From contig DJBY01000049.1 of the NCBI GenBank assembly GCA_002430605.1, positions 23,236 to 50,989 on the forward strand: a stretch of 27,754 nucleotides of DNA, written 5' to 3'. The notes under the pieces were generated by a model. It worked only from the letters and a program-made list of their open reading frames with translations, was not told the DNA's origin and made no database searches. Positions within the stretch are counted from its first letter, which is position 1. The number at the start of each line of letters is the position of its first letter. Below, in pieces: positions 7,096-14,485 of this stretch. The position numbers and the translations under genes were made by a program. This stretch comes from Opitutia bacterium UBA5964. GTDB taxonomy: Bacteria > Verrucomicrobiota > Verrucomicrobiia > Opitutales > Coraliomargaritaceae.

Positions 7096-7908
7096 ATGTC
7101 TCGTATCGAAAAAGCCTTTGCCACTGCCCGTGCCGAAAATCGCGCCGCCTTTGTCGGCTATCTGTGTGCGGGCGATCCTGACTTTGAAACATCTGTCAAA
7201 GCATGCCGTGCGGTGATTGATGCAGGCGTCGATGTACTTGAGTTAGGCGTGCCGTTTTCGGATCCGCTCGCGGATGGATTGACGAACCAACTGGCCGCGC
7301 AACGTGCACTTGAAAGTGGAAGCACCAGCGCCCGCGTGCTGGAGTTGGTCAAAGCGGTGCGTGCATTTAGCGAAGTCCCGATTGTTTTCTATACCTACTA
7401 CAACCTTGTCTTCGCTCGCGGCAGTGAGGCGTATGCCGAGCAAGCAAAAGCTGCGGGGGTCGATGGCATACTCACTTTAGATCTACCACCGGAAGAAGCT
7501 GGCGATCATCTAGCGGCGTGCGAGAAGCATGGGCTGCAAACCATATTTATCGTCGCGCCGACCACTCCGGACTCGCGCTTGGAAACGATCTGTAAGGCAG
7601 CTACTGGATTTGTCTATTACGTATCGCGTGAAGGTGTGACCGGTGAGCAAGCTGCGATGTCGGATGGCATTAAGGCACGTGTTGATGTGATTAAGCAGCA
7701 CACCGATCTACCAGTCGTGGTTGGCTTCGGTATTTCCAATGCCGATCATGTCAACACAGTCGCGCAGGCAGCCGACGGCGTCGTCGTCGGCAGTGCGATT
7801 GTAAGCTGTATTGCAGAGAATCTCGGTGATACGGCTGCGATTGAGTCGGCATTGACTTCGAAAATGCATGCCCTGACTAAGGGCAATGCCTTGGCGAAAT
7901 CCTACTAG
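7096..7908 (+). CDS. trpA: Tryptophan synthase alpha subunit
   Basis: This 270-residue protein has the standard length. TrpA cleaves indole-3-glycerol phosphate to indole and glyceraldehyde 3-phosphate, and channels the indole to TrpB. The signature VLELGVPFSDPLADG is present, with catalytic Glu49 and Asp60 at the same numbers as in E. coli. VGFGIS near 210-215 and GVVVGSAIV near 228-236 form the phosphate-binding part of the TIM barrel. After LADG the sequence reads LTNQ where PTIQ is usual, a small departure next to the active site. The gene is not linked to trpB or other trp genes in this window. The start is the ATG at 7096, with no clear Shine-Dalgarno. Identity is secure. Confidence 0.97.
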   Translation: MSRIEKAFATARAENRAAFVGYLCAGDPDFETSVKACRAVIDAGVDVLELGVPFSDPLADGLTNQLAAQRALESGSTSARVLELVKAVRAFSEVPIVFYTYYNLVFARGSEAYAEQAKAAGVDGILTLDLPPEEAGDHLAACEKHGLQTIFIVAPTTPDSRLETICKAATGFVYYVSREGVTGEQAAMSDGIKARVDVIKQHTDLPVVVGFGISNADHVNTVAQAADGVVVGSAIVSCIAENLGDTAAIESALTSKMHALTKGNALAKSY

Positions 7909-8019
7909 CGGCAGTTCCCTCGGAGAGTCATAGCCGCGTCCGTGCAAGGCGGGGCCGACGTGTTCTGCTGTTGACCAACACAGAGATTTCACCAGCGTCT
8001 ATCGTATCTTGGGTAATAC

Positions 8020-8643
8020 ATGAGTATTCATACACACAGTGACGATCGGATGGCCTGTCCCTCATGTGACCAGTTGTATGACATGTCAGGCTTAGCGCAT
8101 CTACAAAAGGCTCGCTGTGGGACTTGCAATCATCTTCTCGCTACCTATCGGGAGGATGCGTATGCGCATGTGGTGGCATTTTCTATCAGTGGCTTGATCT
8201 TCTTTGTGTTGGCATGTTGCTATCCCTTTATGTCCTTTAAATCGAGTGGCATGGAGAGTGTCATGACGCTTCCGCAAGCAATTACTCAGATCAAAGGTGA
8301 AGGGATGTGGGATCTCGCAATTCTAGTGGCTTGTTTTATTTTAATTATTCCTGCCTTGGTGATGGTCTTAACTGGAGCGCTGGGCATCTCGCTTTTAGCT
8401 GGATGGCGTAATTACTGGGCGAAGGATGTCGCGAAGTTGATTTTTCATTTGCAGGTGTGGAGCATGGTGGAGGTTTTTTTTATCGGAGTCTTAGTTAGTT
8501 TGTTTAAAATTGCGCACATGGCCACGGTTGGTATCGGTATTGCGTTTTGGAGCTATGCGGCATTTGTCATATTCTTTACGCTGGCGTTGTCGAATTTGGA
8601 CACGTTTTATACGTGGAAACGCTTGGAGGAGCTTGAGCCATGA
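8020..8643 (+). CDS. pqiA: PqiA-like membrane protein, first half (split PqiA)
   Basis: This 207-residue protein corresponds to the N-terminal half of paraquat-inducible protein A. It starts with a zinc-ribbon-like motif (CPSC at 13-16, CGTC at 33-36), followed by four hydrophobic segments at about 49-70, 95-125, 142-165 and 170-195. In E. coli, PqiA is one protein of about 417 residues in which this ribbon + four-helix unit occurs twice; here the two units are separate genes. PqiA proteins are inner-membrane partners of PqiB in lipid transport between membranes. The stop overlaps the next start (ATGA at 8640-8643), which points to translational coupling in a four-gene operon. The 111-nt gap upstream, after trpA, should hold the promoter, but I cannot name one with confidence. 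Confidence 0.9.
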   Translation: MSIHTHSDDRMACPSCDQLYDMSGLAHLQKARCGTCNHLLATYREDAYAHVVAFSISGLIFFVLACCYPFMSFKSSGMESVMTLPQAITQIKGEGMWDLAILVACFILIIPALVMVLTGALGISLLAGWRNYWAKDVAKLIFHLQVWSMVEVFFIGVLVSLFKIAHMATVGIGIAFWSYAAFVIFFTLALSNLDTFYTWKRLEELEP

Positions 8644-9254
8644 GCCGTGTGACTGCTGCTTCGAAAGGTTTGGCGTCGTGCCACTTGTGTCAGAAGGTCG
8701 CAAGTGTCGCACTGGATAAGTGCCCGCGTTGCGGAACTGCGCTACATTCGCGAAAAGCGAATAGTTTGAATCGCACCTTGGCCTTACTTTGCACCGCGAC
8801 GATTTTATATATTCCGGCGAATATTTCGCCAATTATGATTACCGATCAGTTGGGCAGTTCGATCGAAAGTACGATCCTCGGAGGTGTGGTACTGTTAATC
8901 CAGATGGATTCGATACCTGTCGCTGCGATCATATTTATTGCCAGTGTGATGGTGCCAGTCGGCAAGCTGCTGTCTTTATTTTATTTATGTTGGACGGTTA
9001 AGTCTGGCTCATCGGTGAGCCCTCGGCAGCGCACGATTGCTTATCGTATTACGGAATTGATCGGGAAGTGGTCGATGATCGATGTGTTTGTGGTGTCGAT
9101 TCTGGTGGCGCTGGTTCACATCGGAAAAGTTCTGGTGATTCGCCCAGGGATTGCTTCAATTGCGTTTGCTGCTTTAGTGATCGTGACGATGATCGCGGCT
9201 GAAGGATTCGACCCTAGATTATTTTGGGATAAAGAGGAAGAAAATCATGACTAA
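8640..9254 (+). CDS. pqiA: PqiA-like membrane protein, second half (split PqiA)
   Basis: This 204-residue protein is the second PqiA-type unit: a ribbon with Cys14, Cys17, Cys28 and Cys31 (CHLC and CPRC), then four predicted membrane segments at about 45-65, 78-110, 128-155 and 162-185. The stretch YIPANISPIM near 57-66 is a characteristic PqiA motif. It overlaps the previous gene by 4 nt and the following pqiB by 8 nt, so the three proteins are probably made together and act in one inner-membrane complex. The pair would be equivalent to one full-length PqiA; whether the halves form a heterodimer is an inference from the overlap and complementarity. Confidence 0.9.
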   Translation: MSRVTAASKGLASCHLCQKVASVALDKCPRCGTALHSRKANSLNRTLALLCTATILYIPANISPIMITDQLGSSIESTILGGVVLLIQMDSIPVAAIIFIASVMVPVGKLLSLFYLCWTVKSGSSVSPRQRTIAYRITELIGKWSMIDVFVVSILVALVHIGKVLVIRPGIASIAFAALVIVTMIAAEGFDPRLFWDKEEENHD

Positions 9255-10863
9255 TATAGCTAAACCTACTATAGATAAGCGTAAGCGTCTCTCGGTGATA
9301 TGGATTATCCCGCTTGTCGCACTCGCGTTAGGCCTGTGGATGGTCGTCGACAAAAAGATCTCTGAAGGGCCTGTGATACATGTCAGCTTTGAGACGGCCG
9401 AAGGCATTGTTGCCGCTAAGACGAAGGTCAAGTATCTGAATGTTGAAGTCGGTCAGGTTGAAGCGATTTCGTTGAATGATTCAATGGATGGAGTGCTGGC
9501 TTCAGTGCGTATTGATCATAATGCAAAGCATTTACTCTGCAAAGATACTCAGTTTTGGGTCGTTCGTGCTCGTGTTGGCGCTGGAAGCGTGAGCGGTTTA
9601 GGCACCTTGCTGGCAGGCGCGTATCTGGAGCTGTCGCCGGGGCAGGAGAAGGCGACACACTTTGAGTATGTCGGTTTGGAGAACCCTCCTTTGACGCCCG
9701 CTGGCGCCGCAGGTATTAGGCTAAATCTGTATAGCGAACAAGCAGCTTCTGTGAGCACTGGCGATGCCATCTTATATAATGGCTATAAAGTCGGTCGCGT
9801 TGAAGGTATGCGGCTTGATGAAGCGCAGCGACTTGTGCGCTACGATCTCTTTATTGATGCGCCCTATGATCAACTAGTGAATAGCGCTGTGCGCTTCTGG
9901 AATGTCAGTGGTATCTCGGTGAACGCCTCCGCAGCGGGGATCGATATTAAGACGGGTTCGTTGGATACAATCTTGCTCGGAGGTGTGGCCTTTCGCTTAC
10001 CCGATGGGGTGGAGGCAGGTGCTCCAGTAAAGGATGGGACAGAGTTTAAACTTTACGATAGTTATGGAGCGCTACAGGAGCAGCCATATGAGTATTCGTT
10101 GGAGTATGTCGTCCAGTTTAGCCAATCGCTGCGTGGCCTATTGCCTGGGGCGCCGGTGGAGTATCGAGGTATTCCAGTTGGCAGCGTGAAACAGATTATG
10201 GCGACTAAAATTTTGACTAGTCTGCAAGAGCAACGCGGGGCCGCGATTCCGGTGTTGATCAAGATCGAACCAGGTCGTTTGGGGCTGGCGGATACGCAAG
10301 AGTCGGTTGATCTGATTAAACATAATTTGACCGAGAGTGTACCTCAAGGGCTACGGGCAAGTCTTGAGACTGGGAGCATCATTACCGGCAGTTTATTTAT
10401 TAATATCGATTTTTATGATGATGTCTCCTCGGCTGAACTTGGGGAGTTTGATCAATATTCTTTGATTCCGAGTGTTGAGACTGGTTTCGCTCGAATCGAG
10501 CGGCAACTCTCTGATTTTTTAACGAAGATAAATGCATTGCCGATTGAACAAACGATGCAACATTTCGATAGCATGGTCACCTCGATGACCGAGATAATGG
10601 TGTCAGTGGATGAGTTGCTGAATGATCGAAACACGCAAAAGTTGAGCGCGGAGATGACCGCGACATTGAAAGATGTGCGTAAGATCCTCGACGGTCTGTC
10701 TCCAGATGGTCAAATGTTTCAATCGATTGAGGGGAGCGTGAGTAAACTCAACCAGACACTTTATAATCTCGATGAACTAACACGGACGCTCAGCGATAAG
10801 CCGAATGCGTTGATTCTTCCAACCAATTTCCCTTCAGATCCACTGCCAGGAGCTAACCACTAA
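9247..10863 (+). CDS. pqiB: PqiB-type MCE-domain protein (intermembrane lipid transport)
   Basis: This 538-residue protein has a basic N-terminus (KRKR at 11-14), one membrane anchor at about 15-35, then a long periplasmic part. Three MCE/MlaD-like domains can be made out, beginning near residues 43 (VIHVSFETAEGI), 155 (GIRLNLYSEQAASV) and 280 (EYVVQFSQSLRGLLPGAPV). Each contains the typical V-x-Y-x-G/N-x-x-V-G-x-V pattern. The region at about 415-515 is helical and probably forms the central coiled-coil needle. In E. coli, PqiB is a hexameric tube bridging the inner and outer membranes for lipid transport. A Shine-Dalgarno-like GAGGAAG lies just before the start, within the end of the upstream gene. 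The stop and the pqiC start overlap as TAATG. Confidence 0.95.
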   Translation: MTNIAKPTIDKRKRLSVIWIIPLVALALGLWMVVDKKISEGPVIHVSFETAEGIVAAKTKVKYLNVEVGQVEAISLNDSMDGVLASVRIDHNAKHLLCKDTQFWVVRARVGAGSVSGLGTLLAGAYLELSPGQEKATHFEYVGLENPPLTPAGAAGIRLNLYSEQAASVSTGDAILYNGYKVGRVEGMRLDEAQRLVRYDLFIDAPYDQLVNSAVRFWNVSGISVNASAAGIDIKTGSLDTILLGGVAFRLPDGVEAGAPVKDGTEFKLYDSYGALQEQPYEYSLEYVVQFSQSLRGLLPGAPVEYRGIPVGSVKQIMATKILTSLQEQRGAAIPVLIKIEPGRLGLADTQESVDLIKHNLTESVPQGLRASLETGSIITGSLFINIDFYDDVSSAELGEFDQYSLIPSVETGFARIERQLSDFLTKINALPIEQTMQHFDSMVTSMTEIMVSVDELLNDRNTQKLSAEMTATLKDVRKILDGLSPDGQMFQSIEGSVSKLNQTLYNLDELTRTLSDKPNALILPTNFPSDPLPGANH

Positions 10864-11420
10864 TGAGAACAACACTTTTACTTATCGCCGTTGCGAGCGT
10901 GCTCGTTTCAGCTTGTTCAACCACTCCTCAAGCGCGTAGCACCTATCTGTTGCGTTCCAGTAGTCACGTGGGAACTGGGGAATTGGCGAAAGTGGGGGAT
11001 GCGTATCTCGGCACTGTGCAGGTCGCGAGTTACATCGACCAGCCCGGCTTAGTGCTTGAGGTTGCGCCAGGTATGATTCACACCGCGAAGCAGCATCACT
11101 GGGCCGAACCCTTGCGTGTAAGTTTGCGTGAATTCTTGAACGTAGAAATTTCGGCGGCAAATGAAGAGGCACTAGCTACGATTCCATCAGGAGGAGCTGC
11201 AGCGTCTCGTATCGACGTGAGAATCAGTCAGCTGCATGGCGATGCGGAGGGGCATGCTGTATTGGTTGCCAGCTGGAGCCTTAGTTCGGCAAAGCAGCGT
11301 GATGAGTATCAGTTTGCTGAGACTGTGGCCCTCGATGGAGTTGGCTACGATGCATTGGTGACTGCTGAGAAGCAACTCTTGGTGCAGTTGTCTAAGGCGA
11401 TTGCCCATGAACTGAAGTGA
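10863..11420 (+). CDS. pqiC: PqiC-type outer-membrane lipoprotein (ABC-transporter auxiliary, DUF330-like)
   Basis: This 185-residue protein has a lipoprotein signal: MRTTLLLIAVASVL then VSAC, with Cys18 as the lipidation site. After it comes the STYLLR motif typical of PqiC/DUF330 proteins, and a mixed alpha/beta domain that includes LVLEVAPGMI and a C-terminal helix. In E. coli, PqiC is an outer-membrane lipoprotein that docks the PqiB tube. Its start overlaps the pqiB stop by one base (TAATG), so it is the last gene of the pqiA-pqiA-pqiB-pqiC operon. Only 24 nt separate it from the convergent gene on the other strand, and no terminator is visible there. Confidence 0.88.
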   Translation: MRTTLLLIAVASVLVSACSTTPQARSTYLLRSSSHVGTGELAKVGDAYLGTVQVASYIDQPGLVLEVAPGMIHTAKQHHWAEPLRVSLREFLNVEISAANEEALATIPSGGAAASRIDVRISQLHGDAEGHAVLVASWSLSSAKQRDEYQFAETVALDGVGYDALVTAEKQLLVQLSKAIAHELK

Positions 11421-11444
11421 CGTTATATGTGGCACCATCTGGCC

Positions 11445-12740
11445 TCATCTTGACCAGCCGTCGATCTTCCAATTTGACTCCATGAGCTTACGGTCACTGC
11501 CACCCTGTTTTGGAGAGAACCAAACCTCAAAGCGAGCTCCGTAGTACTGATCCCAATCGCCCTCGTAGATAGGAAAATCGAAGCTTGCGCGAAACAGCTC
11601 ATCTGGGTCGTCCGACCAGCCGATGAATTCGGCCGAGCTTTGTTTTAAGCTGGACTGCGATAGAGGAACTTCTCCGGTGATTTCGTAGGTCTTCAGGTAT
11701 AGATTGCCGGGCTCGCCGGGATTACATCGGATAACTGCAGTATAGCGCCCATACCCCCCGGCGAGGGAGATGGAAGGCTCACCTCGTATAATCGCTCCTG
11801 TGGGAAGCAGGGCCCGCGCGGATTCCAGGGTCGGATCTTTAAGCAGAGCCTCGAACTCAACCTGTAATTCTCGGACCGCAGCCTTACTCATCCGCCGTTC
11901 TTCCGTTTCCGCCTGTTCCATGATCTCCACTGTCACCCCTTGCTCATGCCAAACGACGTAACTTCCCTTCAGCCTATACCCTTGTTTAATTGGCAGAATA
12001 AGTTCTTTTCCCGAGGGTACTGGATCTGCTCCCCTCCTCCAGGTTTTTCCAGACAGGCCGATGCAAGTTCGGGTCTGGTAGTTTTGGGACTCATGTGGGT
12101 GAAGTGAGGAAAAATTGCCGTTGTTACTCGTTTGCCATTCTCCTTTTAAAAGCCACCTCCGCGTCGCGAATTCTTTACCATTCATTTGATGTCGCCACCA
12201 AGCCGGAGAGGCGGACAGGTACCACTTTAGTAATTCGGGGTAATCACGGTGTAAGATTCCCAGCGCGGGAATTGAGGGGAGAAAGGAAGCATCCGAGGTT
12301 CCGGTCGTCTTCAGCGTTGCGATCAGCGCCGCTTGGAAAGAATCCGGGTCCGTCCAATCCGGCTCGCTCGGATGAGGCGGCTGGCTGGTTGGATCCAACA
12401 GGACTACGTTTTCTGGCAATGTGAGTTCGTCAGCAAAATTGTCCAGGTCTTCAGCCAACATCGAACCAAAGAACATCGCCATCACCGCCGGAGCCAGAGC
12501 AAGAAGACAGCACAGCAGACATCCAAGCGCCGCTAGGCCCCACTTCACTTTTTTTTGTATGAACCATCTGATCGCGCTCACCAGGAAAAATAACAAGCCC
12601 AGTCCAAACACTAGGGCAAAGATCGCCGCAAGCCAGATGGGAATTAAAGCGACCGCCGAACTGCCAAACAGTGCACTCAAACTAATTAGTAGGGGCATCA
12701 GGAAAAAGCGCCAGGTAGTGGATCGGAAAAATGCGTTCAT
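11445..12740 (-). CDS. Hypothetical membrane-anchored protein
   Basis: I do not recognise this 431-residue protein. The first 95 residues contain up to three hydrophobic segments (about 12-32, 33-57 and 68-92), so it is an inner-membrane protein with a long soluble tail. The tail (about 95-431) is rich in Trp and has no enzymatic motif that I can name. The stretches WKKxxx-like Trp/aromatic pairs, YRLKGSYVVWHEQGVTVEI (about 255-273) and GARFEVWFSPKQGG (about 403-416) suggest beta-rich structure. Its codon use looks less biased than that of its neighbours, with more CCC, CTC and CGG, which could mean a younger or transferred gene; this was judged by eye only. It is convergent with pqiC and 72 nt downstream of the cytochrome/LRR gene. 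It might be cotranscribed with that cluster, but nothing proves it. Confidence 0.7.
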   Translation of the reverse strand: MNAFFRSTTWRFFLMPLLISLSALFGSSAVALIPIWLAAIFALVFGLGLLFFLVSAIRWFIQKKVKWGLAALGCLLCCLLALAPAVMAMFFGSMLAEDLDNFADELTLPENVVLLDPTSQPPHPSEPDWTDPDSFQAALIATLKTTGTSDASFLPSIPALGILHRDYPELLKWYLSASPAWWRHQMNGKEFATRRWLLKGEWQTSNNGNFSSLHPHESQNYQTRTCIGLSGKTWRRGADPVPSGKELILPIKQGYRLKGSYVVWHEQGVTVEIMEQAETEERRMSKAAVRELQVEFEALLKDPTLESARALLPTGAIIRGEPSISLAGGYGRYTAVIRCNPGEPGNLYLKTYEITGEVPLSQSSLKQSSAEFIGWSDDPDELFRASFDFPIYEGDWDQYYGARFEVWFSPKQGGSDRKLMESNWKIDGWSR

Positions 12741-12812
12741 CTTTAATAGCTTTTGGGCTTAGCTTTCGATTGTCGATTCTAAGTTACTCACTCCTCCCTG
12801 CTGACGCCTTTT

Positions 12813-14288
12813 TTAAGGTTGATGCACGACTTCTAGCTCCGGCAGGGCTTTCTTTAATAATGCGATCCCATTGGCGGTGACTTGAGTCTGGCTGAGGAAT
12901 ATTTTGCGTAAGCTGCTGGATGCGTGGAGTGCGTCGAGCCCGGCGTCGCTTATCTGGGTATTGTAGAGGTTTAAGTAGCTGAGGTCAGCAAGCTGGCTTA
13001 GTGCGTCTAGTTGCTTGTCGGTTACGTCGGTGCCGTTCAAATGTAGGCGTTGCAGATTGATACACTGCTGGAGTTGTTGAAAAAAGTCTGAGCTGAGCGC
13101 TAATTCACTGCAATCAAGCCAAGTGAGTTTATTGCGAAATCCGCTGAGCTGCTGGATGGCTTCGTCCAGATGTCCGGGCCCGACCACGCCGAGGTCGATC
13201 CGTATGCTTTCGTCGCCCCATGGGTTGTATTCGGCCTTCACGCCAGTGCTGCTGATTTGCTCGATTAATTGGTCGGTGTCGGCGTCGCCGAGTTTGACGG
13301 TGTCGCTTGGTGCGGCACTGAGCTCTGCTTCGTCCGGCCAGTAGGCGCCGGCCTCAATCCATTGGCGCACGAGATCGATATCTTCAGAGGAGACTGGGTC
13401 TTTCTCTTCGGGGGGCATGGCGTCGTCATCATCGTGTGGGAGTAACATGCGATACATCAGCTCGCTCTCCTCGACCTTACCGGGGACAATAGCGGGTAGC
13501 TTACTCTTGCCGCCTAGGTTAATCGAATGCTGCCCATCTAATCGGTAGTCCCCTTTTTGTTTGGTCGCACCGTGGCACTTATAGCAGTTGCGCTCGAAGA
13601 TGGCTTGAGACGCTTCAAAGAGCGCGACTCTTGGGTCTACCACTTGAGGTGGCTGTACTGGCGCAGCGATTGGCGCTGTCATGGGATCGATCTGACCTGC
13701 GTCGTTCATTACATCGACTATCGGAGCGCTGAGAGCGGAGGTGGTGGTGGCTGTGGTGGCTTGAGTGGCTCTGCGCGCTTGGAGAGTAATTTTTTTGCTG
13801 CTTTCATCGACGGATGGAGCGGGTGCGGGTTCGACGGCTCGGCGCTTCTCTTGCTGGAATGGTTTGGAGAGGAAGCCTTTGCCGTGTACCAGCTCGCCAC
13901 CCTGATGGGCGGTGATGACCATGGTGATGGTGGCGGCGAGTAGTGCCAGCATGTAGACCAATTTGCTGCGGCGTTTGCCTAGCTTGCGATGGATCCAGTA
14001 AAAAAGGTAAGTGGCGACGATACAGCCGGCAAAGATTAAGCCCCAGAATTCGTGTTGATCGATTTCGTCGCCGTATTGGCCGAGCTCTTCGTAGCTGAGG
14101 CCAAGTGCGACGGTTAGGCCGCAAGATAGCAGTAGCAACAATTGCAGCAAGCCGATGGCTTGGTTCTTATGTTTATCGTCGTTTTTTTCGAGTAGAAATT
14201 CGAGAAACCAGATCGCAGTGAGTGCTCCGATCGGCAGGTGCAGTATGACCATGTGAAAAGGGCCAAAAGGGATTAAGAAATCGGGCAT
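12813..14288 (-). CDS. DUF2231-like membrane domain + planctomycete-type cytochrome c + leucine-rich repeats
   Basis: This 491-residue protein has three parts. Residues 1-140 hold four membrane segments (about 13-33, 45-65, 82-100, 110-128) and resemble the DUF2231 predicted membrane domain (HMVILHLPIGAL). A low-complexity Ala/Thr/Pro linker covers about 145-220. Residues about 225-318 form a planctomycete-type cytochrome c domain, with haem site CYKCH (235-239), KGDYRLD and a likely distal ligand in AMPPEE (Met291). Residues about 385-490 are short leucine-rich repeats (LQRLHLNGTDVTDKQLDALSQL-type units, shown here as positions 412-433). Such proteins occur beside DUF1549/DUF1553 and DUF1501 genes in Planctomycetes and Verrucomicrobia; their exact role is not established. 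The start at 14288 lacks a clear Shine-Dalgarno and is 43 nt from a palindromic repeat. Confidence 0.88.
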   Translation of the reverse strand: MPDFLIPFGPFHMVILHLPIGALTAIWFLEFLLEKNDDKHKNQAIGLLQLLLLLSCGLTVALGLSYEELGQYGDEIDQHEFWGLIFAGCIVATYLFYWIHRKLGKRRSKLVYMLALLAATITMVITAHQGGELVHGKGFLSKPFQQEKRRAVEPAPAPSVDESSKKITLQARRATQATTATTTSALSAPIVDVMNDAGQIDPMTAPIAAPVQPPQVVDPRVALFEASQAIFERNCYKCHGATKQKGDYRLDGQHSINLGGKSKLPAIVPGKVEESELMYRMLLPHDDDDAMPPEEKDPVSSEDIDLVRQWIEAGAYWPDEAELSAAPSDTVKLGDADTDQLIEQISSTGVKAEYNPWGDESIRIDLGVVGPGHLDEAIQQLSGFRNKLTWLDCSELALSSDFFQQLQQCINLQRLHLNGTDVTDKQLDALSQLADLSYLNLYNTQISDAGLDALHASSSLRKIFLSQTQVTANGIALLKKALPELEVVHQP

Positions 14289-14331
14289 GCTAGAAGGTGA
14301 TAAAGTGGAAAAGTAGAAGGTGAGGTGTTGA

Positions 14332-14358
14332 TTGGAGGGAAACGCACCGTCGTTTCCG
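14332..14358. repeat. Palindromic intergenic element, copy 1 (REP-like)
   Basis: A 27-nt sequence containing the perfect 7-bp inverted repeat GGAAACG / CGTTTCC (14338-14344 and 14351-14357) around a 6-nt loop. A second copy, identical at 26 of 27 bases, lies at 27658-27684; the single difference is in the loop (A versus T). Both are oriented the same way and lie in the leader of a minus-strand gene. The neighbouring stretch 14290-14323 also holds a direct repeat of TAGAAGGTGA. Confidence 0.8.
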
Positions 14359-14423
14359 AATTAAGTTGGGCATACTATAGGCATTCATGCCTGTTGCGTA
14401 GGATTGGTGCGAGTCCTGAGAGA

Positions 14424-14441
14424 ACAGACAGAAATGTCTGT
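14424..14441. other. Hairpin with GAAA tetraloop between the DUF1501 and cytochrome/LRR genes
   Basis: ACAGACA and TGTCTGT form a perfect 7-bp stem around GAAA on the plus strand (TTTC on the minus strand). A second small hairpin, AGGCA-TTCA-TGCCT, is at 14379-14392. They lie in the 197-nt gap after the DUF1501 gene. No T-run follows on the minus strand, so a classical intrinsic terminator is not shown; an RNA-processing or weak termination role is possible. Only the symmetry is certain. Confidence 0.5.
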
Positions 14442-14485
14442 ATCACTATATTCGCTGCACTGACAGAGTATTGCCCTCCATTTTT

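Noticed and set aside
14379..14441. Possible riboswitch or small structured RNA between DUF1501 and cytochrome genes
   Set aside because: Only two short hairpins are seen; no known riboswitch core or T-run is present, so only the hairpin is listed.
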